Part shown: positions 33,190-64,000 of the stretch, piece by piece
Layout of the letters: every line of letters begins with the position of its first letter
Position numbering within the stretch: position 1 is the stretch's first letter
Assembly: GCF_048128805.1 (NCBI RefSeq)
Contig: NC_136008.1
Span: 14,017,572-14,081,571 of the forward strand
Length of the DNA stretch: 64,000 nucleotides
Direction of reading: 5' to 3'
From: Centroberyx gerrardi
Lineage: Eukaryota > Chordata > Actinopteri > Beryciformes > Berycidae
The notes under the pieces: generated by a model
Told to the model about the DNA's origin: nothing
Databases searched by the model: none
Seen by the model: the letters and a program-made list of their open reading frames with translations, nothing else
Made by a program: the position numbers and the translations under genes

Positions 33190-34892
33190 GGGTCCTGCGT
33201 TTGTTTTAGTCGTCACATGCGCATCTCGCTCTGCACCGGCAGGCGTGGACCGCGAGCACCGATTCACAGAGTGCCGGGAGGACAGAGCATCTCTCAGCAT
33301 CTTCACAGCGCAGCCGCGAGTGTTGGGCTCGTCACTTTAAAAAGAAATGCAATGCTTACTCGTTTCAAAAGTTAGTTGACCTTATAGTTTCCTCTCATGT
33401 GAATGGTCAGGAGAACCAGATGGCGCTGATGTCCAATGTCGTTCTCACCCTGTCGCTCGATCAAATCAAAGCGGAGGGATAGGCTACTTTCACCCGGGGA
33501 AAGTAAAATATATTCTGCTATTTTCTTTCTGTTCGAGTTAACAGCGACTGTTTACGGTGAAAACGAATACTAGTGGGATATAGTTTTTGGATTATAGTTT
33601 TGATTGATTAGGCTACTGAAATCGAACATTAGACACCATGCACTCATACTGGTAAAACTAGGCCTAAGGTTATTCGGCCGCTATAAGTAACCCAGGCAGC
33701 TACCACTAAACAATGATATTCCTGAATACATTTTGTGACCCTGAACATCCCTCTCTCAAAGAAACCAGAGTAGGCTAGTCTTGAAAGTGTGACACATCAG
33801 TTGTCAATGTAAAATCTGGAGCTGCTACATAGAGAATACATTGGTAAAGATGGCCTATTGTGAGAGAACCCTGGGCTTTTGGGGTTGGCTGTAAGGGTTC
33901 ATTTTTGGCTCATATTCATAACTAAGCCTACCAGAAGTTATGACTATTTGGTGGAACGAGACAATATTTGTGAAAATTGTAAATGTAAATTAATGTATTA
34001 TAAATGCATTATTCATGAATGGTATATTTATGAAAAAAAGCTCTTGTATTGATGATTCCCACACATCTGGATGGGAGAGCCTGGCCACCCGGTTTGTCTT
34101 TTCTATCAGTGTGTCTCATAGAGTCACTTGTTGTTAAACTGTCTGGAGGATGGAGGTCTGAATTAGTGCGCTCCCCTTCCTCGTGTCCTAGTGAGCAACG
34201 TATGTAGCACAGCTTTTATTCATAGCTGTGAACTCAGCAGGTACAACACTGCTGTCCAGCTGGAATGCGTAAAAGACAAAGTATAAAGAAAAGAAAGTGT
34301 TGCTGTAAAAGAAATGTCACATAGCAAATCCCCTCTTTTCTGACCCGGGATAACAGAAGCCTCTTAAAAGTGCTGGTGGTGTTGTTCACAGATGTATTTT
34401 TATTTTTATTTTTTTGTTATTTTACATCATATTACCTTAGTTGAACTTCTCAAAATTCTATATCACTTCTAAAATGTACTTGACCTGTAAATAGTGCAAA
34501 ATAATGACAATAGTGACAATATTTTTCATTTAATTTGATCACTGTATACTTTTTTCAGTTTTCAGGGTTCTGCAACAAAAAGTGATGCTTTGCTTTTTGT
34601 GTTTAATGCTAATTTAGGTTGTTCAAGTTTAAACTTAGTAATATTTCATTAAGTGACAAAGAATCAGGGAATTGCAGGATAAGGGTGATTTCAATTTGTC
34701 TTACATTTTTGAGGTTCCTACTATCACAACAAATTAGAAAGCATTTGAAAGTTTGATATGAAACCTTAATCATCTGAATGGTCCTACAGAAATGAAACAA
34801 AGCAGGACATTTTTCTTGTGCAATTGCTTTATCATGAGTTTAAAATTGATAATATAGAGATTCCACTGCCATGAAAAAAAAAAAATTCTCAC

Positions 34893-35121
34893 TCATTCCT
34901 TTGAATTCTCCTGGAACTCCTCTTCCGTTGCCTGAAGGATAATAGTAGCGTTTCACATGGTTGAACTCTTTGTACCGTCTTGTAGCGTCCATGGTTTCAG
35001 CATGTGGATAAGACAGCTTGCGTAAGTTTCTCAAAATATGTCTATCAGCTGATCCTGAGCACATGCCTTTGAGCAGAAGGTTTTGTGAAATCTGAGGTAG
35101 TTGCTGGTTTGCTCTATCTTC
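34893..35121 (-). pseudogene. Orphan exon-like coding segment, unassigned
   Basis: On the minus strand an open frame lies between an acceptor (GACTCACAG before 35121) and a strong donor (GTGAGA after 34893). It spans 229 nt. The peptide has coding character and is not a repeat: EDRANQQLPQISQNLLLKG is followed by RNLRKLSYPHAETMDATRRY and YYYPSGNGRGVPGEFKG. I do not recognise the family. No partner exon is visible nearby, so it may be a relic exon, a pseudogene fragment, or part of a gene whose other exons I missed. Confidence 0.35.
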
Positions 35122-35649
35122 CTGTGAGTCAGTAAGTTACAGCTTGGTGGAGTAGACCAAAATGCCATTTTAATCTAATAATAAAGACTCAGATCTTGAG
35201 TATACTCCAGATTTTAACTGCTAATTTTCAGAAATTTCACCATTTGTGTTGTCCTGCCATTGTCCTTGTGATGAAGCCTATAATGTCTCAGCTTTTGCCA
35301 TATGCCTATTTACTTCACTGTAAATCTGAGAGAGTTTCCTAAGAAGTGCTCATCTGTCTGCGGCTCACTGGTCCGAAGCTCTGAAGGTGTGAGGACAGAC
35401 AAATATTCTCTTCTCACTTAACTTTGAACAGCATTTCCCCTCTTGTAAGCTAATACTTGAAACAGAATTCTGAACTGATTGAATTGTCATAGACTTTTAC
35501 ACTGACCTGGCTCAAATAATGGGTTACAAAACAAATTAGAAAATAACACACAGTTTTTGATAACTTCCAGCATAGATCAGTTGTTGTATATCATTTTGAT
35601 AATCCAAAAGATAATGAATATTATTAATATGTTCACTCATATTAGTTAC

Positions 35650-36340
35650 ATTTCTCACCAACGCCTACACTTTCTGAGGAGGCTGAGGAAGATCAAGCTG
35701 CAACCTCAGATCCTGACTAACTTTTATAGATGCACAGTGGAGAGCATACTGACCAGCTGCGTTACAGTCTGGCATGGCAGCTCCACTGTGGCTGACCGCA
35801 AGGCTCTCCAGCGGGTGGTGAAAACAGCCCAGCGTATCACTGGGACTGCATTGCCACCCATACAGGACATCTTTGACAAGAGATGTCTGAGGAGAGCCCG
35901 TTGCATCACCAGGGACCCATCACACCCCAGTCATCACGTGTTTGACCCCCTGCCATCTGGTAGGAGATACCGGACCATACAGTCACGGACCAGCAGACTG
36001 AAGAACAGCTTTTTCCCAAGAGCTGTAAAGCTAGTGACCCCCACCCACTCCACCCACTGATTACTAAGCCTGACTATGATGACAGTGTAATATTACCCAT
36101 GACTTAATGCTACCAATGACGACTTGCACTCTTTATACATGACTTTATTTTATTTTTGTATTTTATGTCTAAAAACTGTCTTGAAAGCGTGTCTCTTACT
36201 GTGTCACTGTCTGCACTGTTTGTTTTTAGTTTTTTTTTAATGTTTTTATGTTGCGCCAGAGAGACTGGCGAACAAGACTTTTTGTTATACTGGACTGGTA
36301 TAATGACAATAAATTGAATTGAATTGGATTGAATTTGTCT
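35650..36340 (+). mobile_element. L2-clade (CR1 superfamily) LINE, 3' end
   Basis: The frame ending at 36060 encodes the C-terminal part of a non-LTR reverse-transcriptase protein: RLHFLRRLRK, ILTNFYRCTVESILTSCVTV, WHGSSTVADRKALQRVV, and then LPSGRRYRTIQSRTSRLKNS. These are hallmark motifs of fish L2 elements. The 3' UTR ends in aataaattgaattgaattgg, the usual short tandem tail. The copy is 5'-truncated but its remaining frame is intact for about 140 codons, so it is rather young. Confidence 0.88.
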
Positions 36341-36689
36341 CTAGTTGATTCAAAAGTGCACAAAACTGACAAATGGCACTAATATTTGAATCATGTCTAT
36401 ATATATTATGTCTGTAGACAGCTAAATTATAGCTAAATTAAGTTTAAATCTGTTAATGTCAAACAATTACCTACCCACAAGGAATTTTGAGTAAAAAATG
36501 TAATATTTTGTCTCTGCTCGCTGAAATTTCAATAGGTGGCTCTTAGCTTCCCTGGCAAAGTTTTCAGACATCCGTGGTCGCTGCAACTTTATGTAGCCAC
36601 AGTGAGAAATGTAAGCAATTCATGGATGTTTTGCATGGGCTAGTCTGTCTCTAGCTCTGTGGGTATCCGGATGGATGCGACTGCTTGCT

Positions 36690-36717
36690 GCTCCGCCCCT
36701 TCGGCTCGTGATCCAAT
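36690..36717 (+). promoter_or_regulatory. GC box and CCAAT box of gtpbp10
   Basis: ccgcccc at about 36693-36699 and CCAAT at 36713-36717 lie 130-150 bp before the ATG. No TATA box is seen. This fits a broadly expressed gene. Confidence 0.4.
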
Positions 36718-36844
36718 GAAATGAGAGAAAGACCAACACTTCCTCTCCGTCATACAAACCATGGAAGGACCGTGTTATGCTACAAACACATGTACACTTG
36801 CTAGCTAGCTAGTCTATGAAAAGAGCCAATAAACTCCACTGAAG

Positions 36845-39800
36845 ATGGTCCAGTTTAGCAGGATTTGCTACCGGAAGGTAAGTAGCAAAGCAAGTTGCTG
36901 CTGTCGTATTTTAACGCTTGTATAATTTCATAAAGTGATCTCGTCAACAGCAGCAGTGTACTAAGTGACATTGGGCATAGCTTTCAAACCGTTAACGGCT
37001 ATAGATGGCTATGGTAGACACTAACTTCAGTGTTAAAACGTGAATGTTGAATGAATTCACGTAAGCTAGTCTCTGTACTCTGCTGGTCTGTCTTGACATG
37101 ATATGGATTTCCACTCCTACTTAGCCACCGAAGCTAACGATATCCAGAATAACGTTAACTGTTAGCTAGCTTATCACGATGCAATGTCAAGCTTTTATTT
37201 TCTAATAGAGCCCCCATTTCCTCACTAATCAACCTCAAACCACCTTTCATCTGTGTTTCAGATTTCATAGTCATTTGATAGTCAGAAACCCCTTCTGCTC
37301 ATGATGAGCTAGCCTTGTGATGAGGTTTGTAAAGCTGTTATCAGTCTACTAAGGGATCTTTCCCAAGCCCAGGATTCAAATGAGAAACAGTCTCAGGTCA
37401 TATTCTTCTCGTAATGGGAACTCAACAGAAGGTGACCATTGACCAAATTTGATCAATGGTCTAACTTATATTTTAAGAAACCATGCTCTATAGTATAAAA
37501 TTGTATGTAGCATAGATGGACAGATATTTATATGCTCTAGAAAAGTTCAGTCTATATATTGGATGTTTCTGTTCTGAGAAAGTCTGTGACAGTTTGTCAC
37601 AGACTTAAATCTATGATCTCAAACCCATGTACAAGTCCTGAAATTACACATTTGAAAAGATGGACAACATTTTTGTGTGTGTGTGTGGGGGGGGGGGGGG
37701 GGTAGAAGTGCGTTTTCACGTTATCCCCCTTTCTCTTCTCTCTCTTCCAGTCTTTCCTGTCTCTCTCTGCCAGCTGTCAGATAAAGGCAAAACATTTTTA
37801 AAAAATCATCTTTAACAGTGAATCCCCCTCATTGTCTAATGCAAGTTTGTTCTTTCTTTTTCTGCCTGCCTCCAGTACGGAAACTTCGTGGACAACCTTC
37901 GTCTGTATGTCCGCGGAGGCAGCGGGGGCATGGGTCTGCCCCGTCTGGGGGGACAGGGGGGGAAAGGGGGAGACGTTTGGGTGGTGGCTAAAAAGGAGAT
38001 GACCTTGAAGAGGATCAAGGACAAATACCCCCAGAAACGTTTTATAGCCGGAGTGGGAACCAACAGCAGGTTCGTCTCTCCAAATGCAGCCTTGAGTGTC
38101 CAAGTGCCATGGCTCCAGTGCCATGCTGTAAAGTCAGAAGGTCAATTGGAAAAATGTCATTAGTCTATCATTGAGCTCAAGTTTGTTAGTGATATAAATG
38201 TGTGTGATAATAGATGTTAAGCCATGTAGTCATTGGTCAATTATTTCTTCACAAAGTGGATGTGTTTTGTGTGTATGATGAGCATTGTGAGTTTTATTTG
38301 TCAACAGTATCCGGGCTCTGAAGGGGGAGAGGGGGAAGGACCAGGAGATCTTTGCTCCTGTTGGCATTACTGTCACCACTGATGATGGCAAAGCACTTGG
38401 TACGTCAAAAAGGCAACAACCTATTGCCATGCCAGCAGCATGACAATAACAGCTGCTATATGAGGTTTTCCATGTATTGATTATATTTGATAGATAAATT
38501 AACAGCCCGCCCAAACTTGGCATTTCCAGTTATTGTAATTTTTAAACAACAAAGACGTAATGCTGTCCAGCCCTGAAAGCATGTTGGTGAACTACAAGTC
38601 ATAAGTCATAGTGCCTATAGCTGCCTGTGATATTGGTCAAACAGTTGGTGCTGCTTCGAGTCACTCTCCGTCCGTCGACACGAACAGAGAGGCAAAGTTT
38701 GAAATGTAGATTAATGATGGACTTAATGTTGTACGTTGAGGAGGTGAACTGTTTGTAATTAACTGTCATATTTGTGTCATAAGAGTAATACGAGTGTAAC
38801 AGTCAGCTAATGTTGCAGTACTAATTCCAAGGTGAACTGAATGCTGAGGGCGATCGTGTGCTGGTTGTGAAGGGCGGACATGGAGGGTCCTTCCACTCCG
38901 GGTTCGAGCCCAGTAAGGGCCAGGCCAAACAGATCCGACTGGACCTCAAACTCATCGCTGACCTGGGCCTGGTGGGGTGAGCGCAGAAACACACATGAAC
39001 ATACAGTATGGCTTCACACACGCTGTCTGTTGGTACAAGATAGTTCATTTAGGCTGAGGCTGGAATTGGCACGGATATACTAAATTCTTTAAATATCTGA
39101 TTTCCTTGTGTTTTATCATCACCAGGTTCCCCAATGCAGGAAAGTCCTCTCTGCTGACGGCCATGTCTCATGCCACACCTCAAATTGCTAGCTATGCTTG
39201 TGAGTGTAAAAAGATACAAACACAAACACACGTTATGCTCCTGTGTTCTCATCTCTGCTTTTGTCAAAGAGCTGGATAGTCCTTCTGGTACAATTGTCTG
39301 TGATCTTTTGTTTTTGTCAATGACTGTAAAATCTTTGTTACAGTCACAACGTTGAGGCCAGAGATTGGCAAACTGATGTTTAAGGATCATAAGCAGGTAT
39401 GGGAATCTATATCAGAGCTTGGTATATTGTCTCTCGACTGTTATATTCTGTATATGTAAATGGTTTGTTTCCAGTGCTCTCCCCTCTCTGAGTGACGTCC
39501 TGATGGTTGTTTCTCACCGGTAGATCTCTGTGGCGGACCTTCCAGGGCTGATTGAGGGCGCTCACCTCAACAAAGGCATGGGCCACAAGTTCCTAAAGCA
39601 TGTGGAGAGGACCAAGCAGCTGCTGTTTGTGGTGTGTAGTAGTAGGAAAAGGAGTAGAAGAATGTGTGTGATATTCTTGTACATAACTTAAGTAAATGCG
39701 CTGACACACTTCTCATAATTTGAATATGTCGGCTGAAAATGTCAGACTGATAGTGATGAAGTCTCCTGTGACTATCCTGTCTGGCTGCAGGTGGATGTTT

Positions 39801-41125
39801 GCGGTTTCCAGCTGGCCAGCAAAATGCCTTTTAGGTCGGCCTTTGAAGCTGTGCAACTTCTGACCAAGGTGAGACCAACACAGCGAATGGATCCTGTTCA
39901 GAAACTAGTCACTCATAAAGTTCTTCTAATTTACATAATGTTCATCCCATTCTCTTGACTCTCATTGTTTTTGCCACTCTGCTCTCTGCTGCTTATCCAT
40001 GTCCTGACCCAACCCCTTATATCTGTTTCATCTGTCTTTCAAACTCACTATTCATTCTCTTTCTATCCTCTTCGTCTCCTTCCCCTGTCTCTCCACCACC
40101 TCAAGGAGCTGGAGTTGTACAAGGAGGAGCTTGTCTCTAAGCCCGCTCTGCTGGTGGTGAATAAGATGGACCTCCCTGATGCTGAGGACAAACTAGCAGA
40201 GCTGCAGGAGCAGCTGCGAAACCCAGACGGTGACTTTGATATATTTTCCATCATTTTCTAAGATTTATTAATTAATAGACAAGCAACCCCACCAACCCCC
40301 ACCCCAGATTCGTTAATTCCAATCTCTGCTCACTCTGAGCTGGCTTACAGTATGCCCGCCCAAAATGAAAATGCTTCACTCTTAATCTTTTCTCCCTCAT
40401 GGACAAAAACAATTTTATCTTCCTTCCTATCAGCTGACAAGTCTTTTTTCCCAATTGCTGCCATTAGACACTTAAGCACTTAATTATGTTGCCAGGTGTA
40501 TCACCTTAGGACAGACTGGCATTACACCCTGACAAAATCTCTTTAAGTGTAGCTATGCGTGAACATAAGGGATGAGGCAGGGTCCTCACCATCTCATTTA
40601 CTGAGATTTTAGATAGATGGTTGTACATCAATCAAGAAGAAACGGATTAACAGAAGTAGATCAATAGACCAAAAACTTGCCTAACAACTGTTTAAAATGA
40701 AAATGATCAGTCTGAGATTAATTAATTTGATCTAAGCATGTATTCTGAATAATGAAAACAACAAAAGACAAGGAATCACAGCCATTCCTATTGAATATAA
40801 CATGTTAACACAGAGCAAAAGGCTGGGCTGTTGTTGTGTAAGTCTCATTAGTTCTGTTGTTGTGCTTTCCTCACCGGCAGAGTTCTCCGACCTGTTGCCC
40901 GACGACATGATCCCCAAGAGCAACATGTTCTTCAGACACGTGGTTCCAGTCTCTGCCTCTACTAGGTTTGGTATTGAACATCTGAAAACCTGCATCCGCG
41001 AGTCGCTTGATGAAGATGCAGCAACAGCAACTAAAGCCATCCATCAAGATAGACTGCAGACACTCAGACAGACTGACACAGCCAAAACGGCCACACCGAT
41101 ATGGGGCTCCAGGAGTTCAGCGTGA
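36845..41125 (+). CDS. gtpbp10: GTP-binding protein 10 (Obg-family mitochondrial ribosome GTPase), 10 coding exons
   Basis: Exons: 36845-36877, 37876-38069, 38308-38399, 38832-38976, 39126-39199, 39344-39396, 39524-39631, 39791-39868, 40106-40229 and 40881-41125. All are GT-AG and in phase, giving 381 aa (human 387). The Obg N-terminal fold (about 12-150) has GGSGGMG and [14 protein letters not shown]. The G domain shows G1 GFPNAGKSS (155), G3 [10 protein letters not shown] (202), G4 NKMD (278) and a G5-like SAS (about 325). [19 protein letters not shown] matches GTPBP10 better than its paralogue MTG2. The N-terminus is short and basic, compatible with mitochondrial import. Vertebrate GTPBP10 acts in late assembly of the 39S large ribosomal subunit. 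No break is seen. The gene is tail-to-tail with adam22. Confidence 0.95.
37673..37703. repeat. (GT)n-poly(G) tract in gtpbp10 intron 1
   Basis: A short GT run is followed by about 16 consecutive G residues. Confidence 0.9.
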
Positions 41126-41650
41126 ATCGAACTATGATGTGAAGAATTGCTTGCTTCACTCTGTATGGACTTGGTATGAGTAAATGACAGCCGCACCCCA
41201 GGACTGTCTTGTATTGGGGTTACAGGCTTGGTAGTCGGAGGTTATCAGCACAACTTAAGCCAAAATTAACAGGGTCCGTCCTTATTTTAAAATCAGCCAT
41301 TGCAAACAAGAGGATGATGAAACACTGATGAAAACTTTGAAAACTGAACGGACTTTGTGACACTGGTGACAACCCATTGACTGAGTCAGATGTGTGTAAC
41401 CTTGATGGGATTCTATTCCAGCCGAGTGTTATTCAAAGCAGCACTGACATTAGAGCCAGCTGCACCGAATAGTACAGATCAATATATAAAGACCGAGGTT
41501 AGGACAACCTTGAAAGGGAGGAGAGGTGCAATTGGATTGACCGGTTTATTTCTGTTTCATTTGAGATTGTATTCCTTTTTATTGGTGTGCTGCTCGTTTA
41601 CTATGTTGTAATATAAAACATCTAATAGATGAAGCCTGTTTTCCAATATT
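41126..41650 (+). other. gtpbp10 3' UTR
   Basis: Non-coding sequence follows the stop. No canonical AATAAA is seen; AATATA at about 41610 (aatataaaac) is the best candidate signal. The transcript would then end within about 100 bp of the adam22 3' end on the other strand. Confidence 0.4.
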
Positions 41651-41719
41651 GTGTTTTTTCCTGAATACAGATTTGAAGTTGGTAGAAATGCCAGCGTAGA
41701 CGGATGTGTCGATGAAAGT

Positions 41720-41725
41720 TTTATT
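41720..41725 (-). terminator. Poly(A) signal of adam22
   Basis: The minus strand reads AATAAA. If used, the adam22 3' UTR is about 3.3 kb (41700-45019) and ends next to the gtpbp10 3' end. Confidence 0.5.
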
Positions 41726-44700
41726 TTATATTAAATATATTACAATACTGAATGATCGAGTAAGAGGAAAAAAATATGGGCATTGATTTTTGCATCATCA
41801 GTCTATGTACAGCATACAGCAAAAAAAACAAAAACAAACAAAGACAGCAACTACAGTATGTAGATAGATTTGGAACTAGTACATGTGGGGTTTAAGGTTC
41901 CTGGAGCAGAGTGCCTATGTGTCTGTTAGAGAGAGCTGGCAGGATGGGACCACATGGTTGAGACTGAGGTCTGCTGCCTCTACAGAGGCCACAGCTGGGT
42001 GGTTGGTGTGCTCCAGTTTACTAATACATTCAAGTCTCTGGCCAGACAGAGACAGACATCTCGGCAAAGCGGACAGCCAGTGTAGTCCTGTTAGGTTCTG
42101 TCGGTCCGGCCGTGTGAGCAGGCGGACACAGCAGAAATGTTTCCAGGGCCTTTGTACCTGGTTGGGTGAGAAGAGTGACAGCTGTACAGTCACAGAAATC
42201 ATTGTAACCCCTCTGGTCCCATCCTTGGCATAGCAGTGCAACATCCTCAAAGTTTAGTATAGGGCAATATCCATGACACTAAGACAACATGTCAGTTTGT
42301 TGTAGCACAGTATTATGATGTTAAAAATATTGCTTGAGAGTTCTGAGATAATACTTTCCACAGCCTTGGGTAACCCAGGAAAAAAGATGGGGTTAGTGGA
42401 CATTAATCAATACTTGATGAAGACAAGAGCGAAGAAGAAAGCTCCGGTAGAAGGCAAATCATGAGCCCATACAGATCTCTATTACATTTATACTTCATGC
42501 TGTCGTAGCTGTGTCCTATCCTTATACCATAGAAACCATACAGATCAGCACATGCCAGAGTAATGACACCTTGGATTGGCCCCAGGACAAATGTGTTTCA
42601 AAAACTCATAACGCAACATGTCTCCATTCAAACTCATCAACACACATAATTACAATAATGCACTTAATTACCGTTTGAATAATTGCTGTACATAATGCTG
42701 AGAAAAAGTGAACATTATAAAGGTACTTAATAAAAAAAGATACTAGTAGCAATATTAATCCAATATTGTGAAGATCATAATACCTATACAGTCCTAGTGC
42801 ATACATGAACTAAAAATGAACAGTGGCCACAATGAAACGAACCAAAAAAAGCAGTTAATGACACACAAGAGGCCTTAAGACAGAACAGTTTCTACACAGA
42901 GTCGGACAATGACCTGGAGTGTAACTTTGTACAGAGAACTTGCTTTTGGGAATTGATCTGCGAAAACTTTCCAAAAAATCCACCTTAAATAGCTAGTCTG
43001 AGTCTCAGCACAGCTTCAGGATTTTTTTTTATACAGAACCTGCACCTGGATTCTCAATCTAGATTAAACTCATGACTGCCTGCCTTGAAGTGGCTAATAA
43101 TAACTTGTTTATTGACAAACAGTGTAGTTTGTGGTATAAAAACCCATTAAGACAACAGCAATTGGCGATGAAGGAAAAAGTCTTTCAGTGACATGCTTAT
43201 TTCCCAATATGGTCCCACAGATAGCTTACCAGAGGAAAGACATAATTTGATATAGCACTGTCATGCTGTTGGTCTTCACAAGCTCAAACAGCAAGCACTG
43301 TACAGCATATTTTATCATTTACAAGGCTAAATGTCTGAATCATCACAGCTAAATCCAAAATGCACATTTCAATCACAATTTCCAGATTCTCAATGGGCTA
43401 GGTCATTAACCAAAACTTTCATTTCCACATTATGAAGTTCCTACTTTCACATTCAAGTGACCTGAGTGTCTTCATGTACTCCCATTGTGATTAGCTTTCA
43501 GTACGGTCTCGTACATCCAAAAGTAGAATTAGAGGAAACTAAATACATCTTAACATTATCCACGGGAATTTCCAAAACCACCAAGTGCAAAGACTGAAAA
43601 GTGGCATTCACATCTATAACTACACCAAACACATCTCTCTCCGCTCACTGCAATCAGGAAGGGCACGTTAAATTATTCAACTTAGTTAAAATAATACTCA
43701 TCAACAGCCAACTCAATAACGTTCTTAATTAATGTGCCAAAATCAACACCTTTTGCTTTACTTTATCAGTCATTACTGGATGTCTGTGTGTATTTATCCC
43801 AGAGAAGGATGAAACCAGTGATAAGATATAAAAAAAAAAACACTTTTACATTCTGCTGCGGATGGAGAAAGCTATAGAGGTCACAGTCACACAGGATAAG
43901 CCAGAGGGAAAAGTAATGAGGCCTACAGGACAAAAAATAGAAACACAGACAGAAGAACGAGTGCGGGGTCTCGACGCAGACCTACAGAGATCCCCTTCGG
44001 TCTACAAGTCACAATACAGCAGGAACAGGACAGGAGAGAGGGAACGTCCCCCCAATCTGTTCCTGTCTTAAAGTAAAAAAACAAAAAAGAAAGAAAAACA
44101 CATATTCTATGTAGTTCACTGTACATATTTACACACACACAAACAACCGCGGGGAGGGCAGGGTGAAGGAGCAGGATGGGGGGGGGGCGGTCGGGTCCAT
44201 GTCATGGGGTATGGGCTATAATAACTGGTGATACAATATGGGTTGCTGATAAAAGCCTATAGTGGAGAGAAAGCTTCTAAGCCTAGGTATAAAATCACTG
44301 CCCTCCCTCCCACATGCTTTCCATCTGGATCAGACCGCCGTTCTTCTCGTCTCTTGACCAATAGGAGGAGGTTGTTGATAAACAGGGTTTGTCTCATGCA
44401 TACAGTGTTGGATTTTCTACAGTGATTCACGTGCTTCAAAATGGTTCAAGAAATCCAGCGATGCAACACGACAGGATGACCTGTTCCTGGTCCCGCGCCC
44501 CCCCTTCCCCCTCCCCCATAGAGAGGAGCTCCAAACGAGTCGGGGCATCAGCCTGGCAAGGGTGATGGTTGTGTTGAAGTGAGTATGGTGAGAGCCAAGC
44601 TAAAGGAGGATGGGTCGGGGTGAGGGGGGGGGGTTTGGGGAAAAGGGGCGGGTGGGGTCGGAGTAGTGGGATTTCCAGTCCCATAGGTGAGAGGCCTGAG

Positions 44701-45019
44701 CAGTCAGGAGCAGCTCAGTCTGAGTCTGAGCTCCAGCGGGTCTGGAGTGGATCTGGAGCTGGTTTGTCAGCGGGCGCTCCTCTCGTCTCGTAGAGATCCA
44801 ACACACAGACTGGCGCCGTCGAGCAAGTCAGGTTTGGAGGCCCTTGCATACAATAATTCACACACACACCTCTGCCTATTTGCGCTCCAATGGGGTGCTC
44901 TCTCTCTCTTCTTTGTCGTTTAGTGTCAATTTTGTTTCACTTTTGTTTTTTCATTCATAGAAAAGGAGAGAAAAGTGTAGTTCCTTAAGGTCTTTAGTAG
45001 AGTAGGTAAGAGGGCTGTT
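41726..45019 (-). other. adam22 3' UTR (inferred)
   Basis: About 3.3 kb between the adam22 stop and the poly(A) signal has no coding gene on either strand. It contains a G-run cluster on the plus strand at 44612-44658 and a poly(G) at about 44179. Assignment as UTR rests only on position. Confidence 0.45.
44612..44658 (+). repeat. G-quadruplex-prone G-run cluster
   Basis: Six or more runs of three or more G lie within 47 bp on the plus strand (template strand of adam22, within its inferred 3' UTR). Confidence 0.7.
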
Positions 45020-63706
<18,687 letters not shown>

Positions 63707-64000
63707 CTGAAAGACACAAAAAGAGGAAATGGTGGTTATTCGTAATATAGGATAATATAAGTCAATCAAGTGCACTGACATTAACATCACAGCTTATCAC
63801 AGCGATTGCCAATGACATGGTAAGTAAAGTAAATGCATTATTTTAATACAACATACACTACATTTCTACCAAAACCCAAGTTTGAACATGTATGCTTGGA
63901 GGCAGGGGAATAATGTTAGGAGACATATTTGTTGTTGCTAGGCTGCTACCTAGAGAAAGGTCTGGCTTGATTTTATTTAACTCATCTGGAGGCCAAACAC

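Larger units (their letters stand above)
30126..34892. other. osgin2 upstream flank, no coding exon recognised
   Basis: The interval should hold the osgin2 promoter and non-coding first exon(s); I could not place them. CpG-containing sequence near 33190-33330 is the best candidate. Microsatellites are at 32961-33020 (CT) and 33151-33184 (GA). A plus-oriented TATAAATA at about 32891 has no matching gene. Confidence 0.5.

Noticed and set aside
36845-41125. Assignment as MTG2/GTPBP5
   Set aside because: The start ([12 protein letters not shown]) and [20 protein letters not shown] follow GTPBP10.
41310-41350. C/D snoRNA-like TGATGA...CTGA motifs in the gtpbp10 3' UTR
   Set aside because: The boxes are too close together, no terminal stem is visible and the place is not intronic.
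41883-42250. Overlapping open frames of 111-116 codons on both strands
   Set aside because: They lie in the inferred adam22 3' UTR, show no recognised motif and have no splice partners.

Overview
The window looks like chromosomal DNA of a ray-finned (teleost) fish. The genes are split by GT-AG introns, their spliced products match vertebrate families, and the non-coding DNA is full of long dinucleotide repeats, tRNA-derived SINEs, LINE tails and short hAT-type elements typical of teleosts. I assembled six multi-exon genes by joining reading frames at GT/AG sites with matching phase. A seventh, unassigned exon-like segment could not be linked to anything. No virus-like element, rRNA, tRNA gene or CRISPR array was recognised.

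Layout. (1) 0.4-5.7 kb: two head-to-head paralogous genes of four coding exons each, with the same exon phases. They encode small membrane-anchored coiled-coil proteins of unknown function (167 aa on minus, 202 aa on plus). (2) 5.7-14.5 kb: no convincing gene; microsatellites, a LINE tail, a perfect hairpin and an array of oestrogen-response-element-like sites. (3) 14.5-15.7 kb: a secreted ten-cysteine microseminoprotein (msmp-like), plus strand. (4) 16.1-25.7 kb: nbn (nibrin), 17 coding exons, plus strand. (5) 27.0-30.1 kb: osgin2, minus strand, tail-to-tail with nbn as I recall for human 8q21. (6) 30.1-36.8 kb: upstream flank of osgin2, an orphan exon-like segment and the 3' end of an L2-type LINE. 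(7) 36.8-41.6 kb: gtpbp10 (Obg-family mitochondrial GTPase), ten coding exons, plus strand. (8) 41.7-63.7 kb and past the window edge: adam22, minus strand, with 24 coding exons here running from the end of the prodomain to the C-terminal PDZ ligand ETSI. Its 3' UTR lies tail-to-tail with gtpbp10, about 100 bp or less apart.

How they work. nbn is the FHA/BRCT adaptor of the MRE11-RAD50-NBN double-strand-break complex. osgin2 is a predicted FAD-dependent oxidoreductase-like protein. gtpbp10 assists mitochondrial large-subunit ribosome assembly. adam22 is a catalytically dead ADAM that acts as the synaptic LGI1 receptor. They are neighbours through vertebrate synteny, not as a functional operon.

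Most interesting points: the uncharacterised head-to-head paralogue pair; at least six adam22 splice sites and the last nbn acceptor that abut microsatellites; a roughly 500-bp AGAC/AGAG array just upstream of the first metalloprotease-like exon of adam22; the ERE-like array beside a 15-bp perfect hairpin; and the orphan exon at 34.9-35.1 kb.
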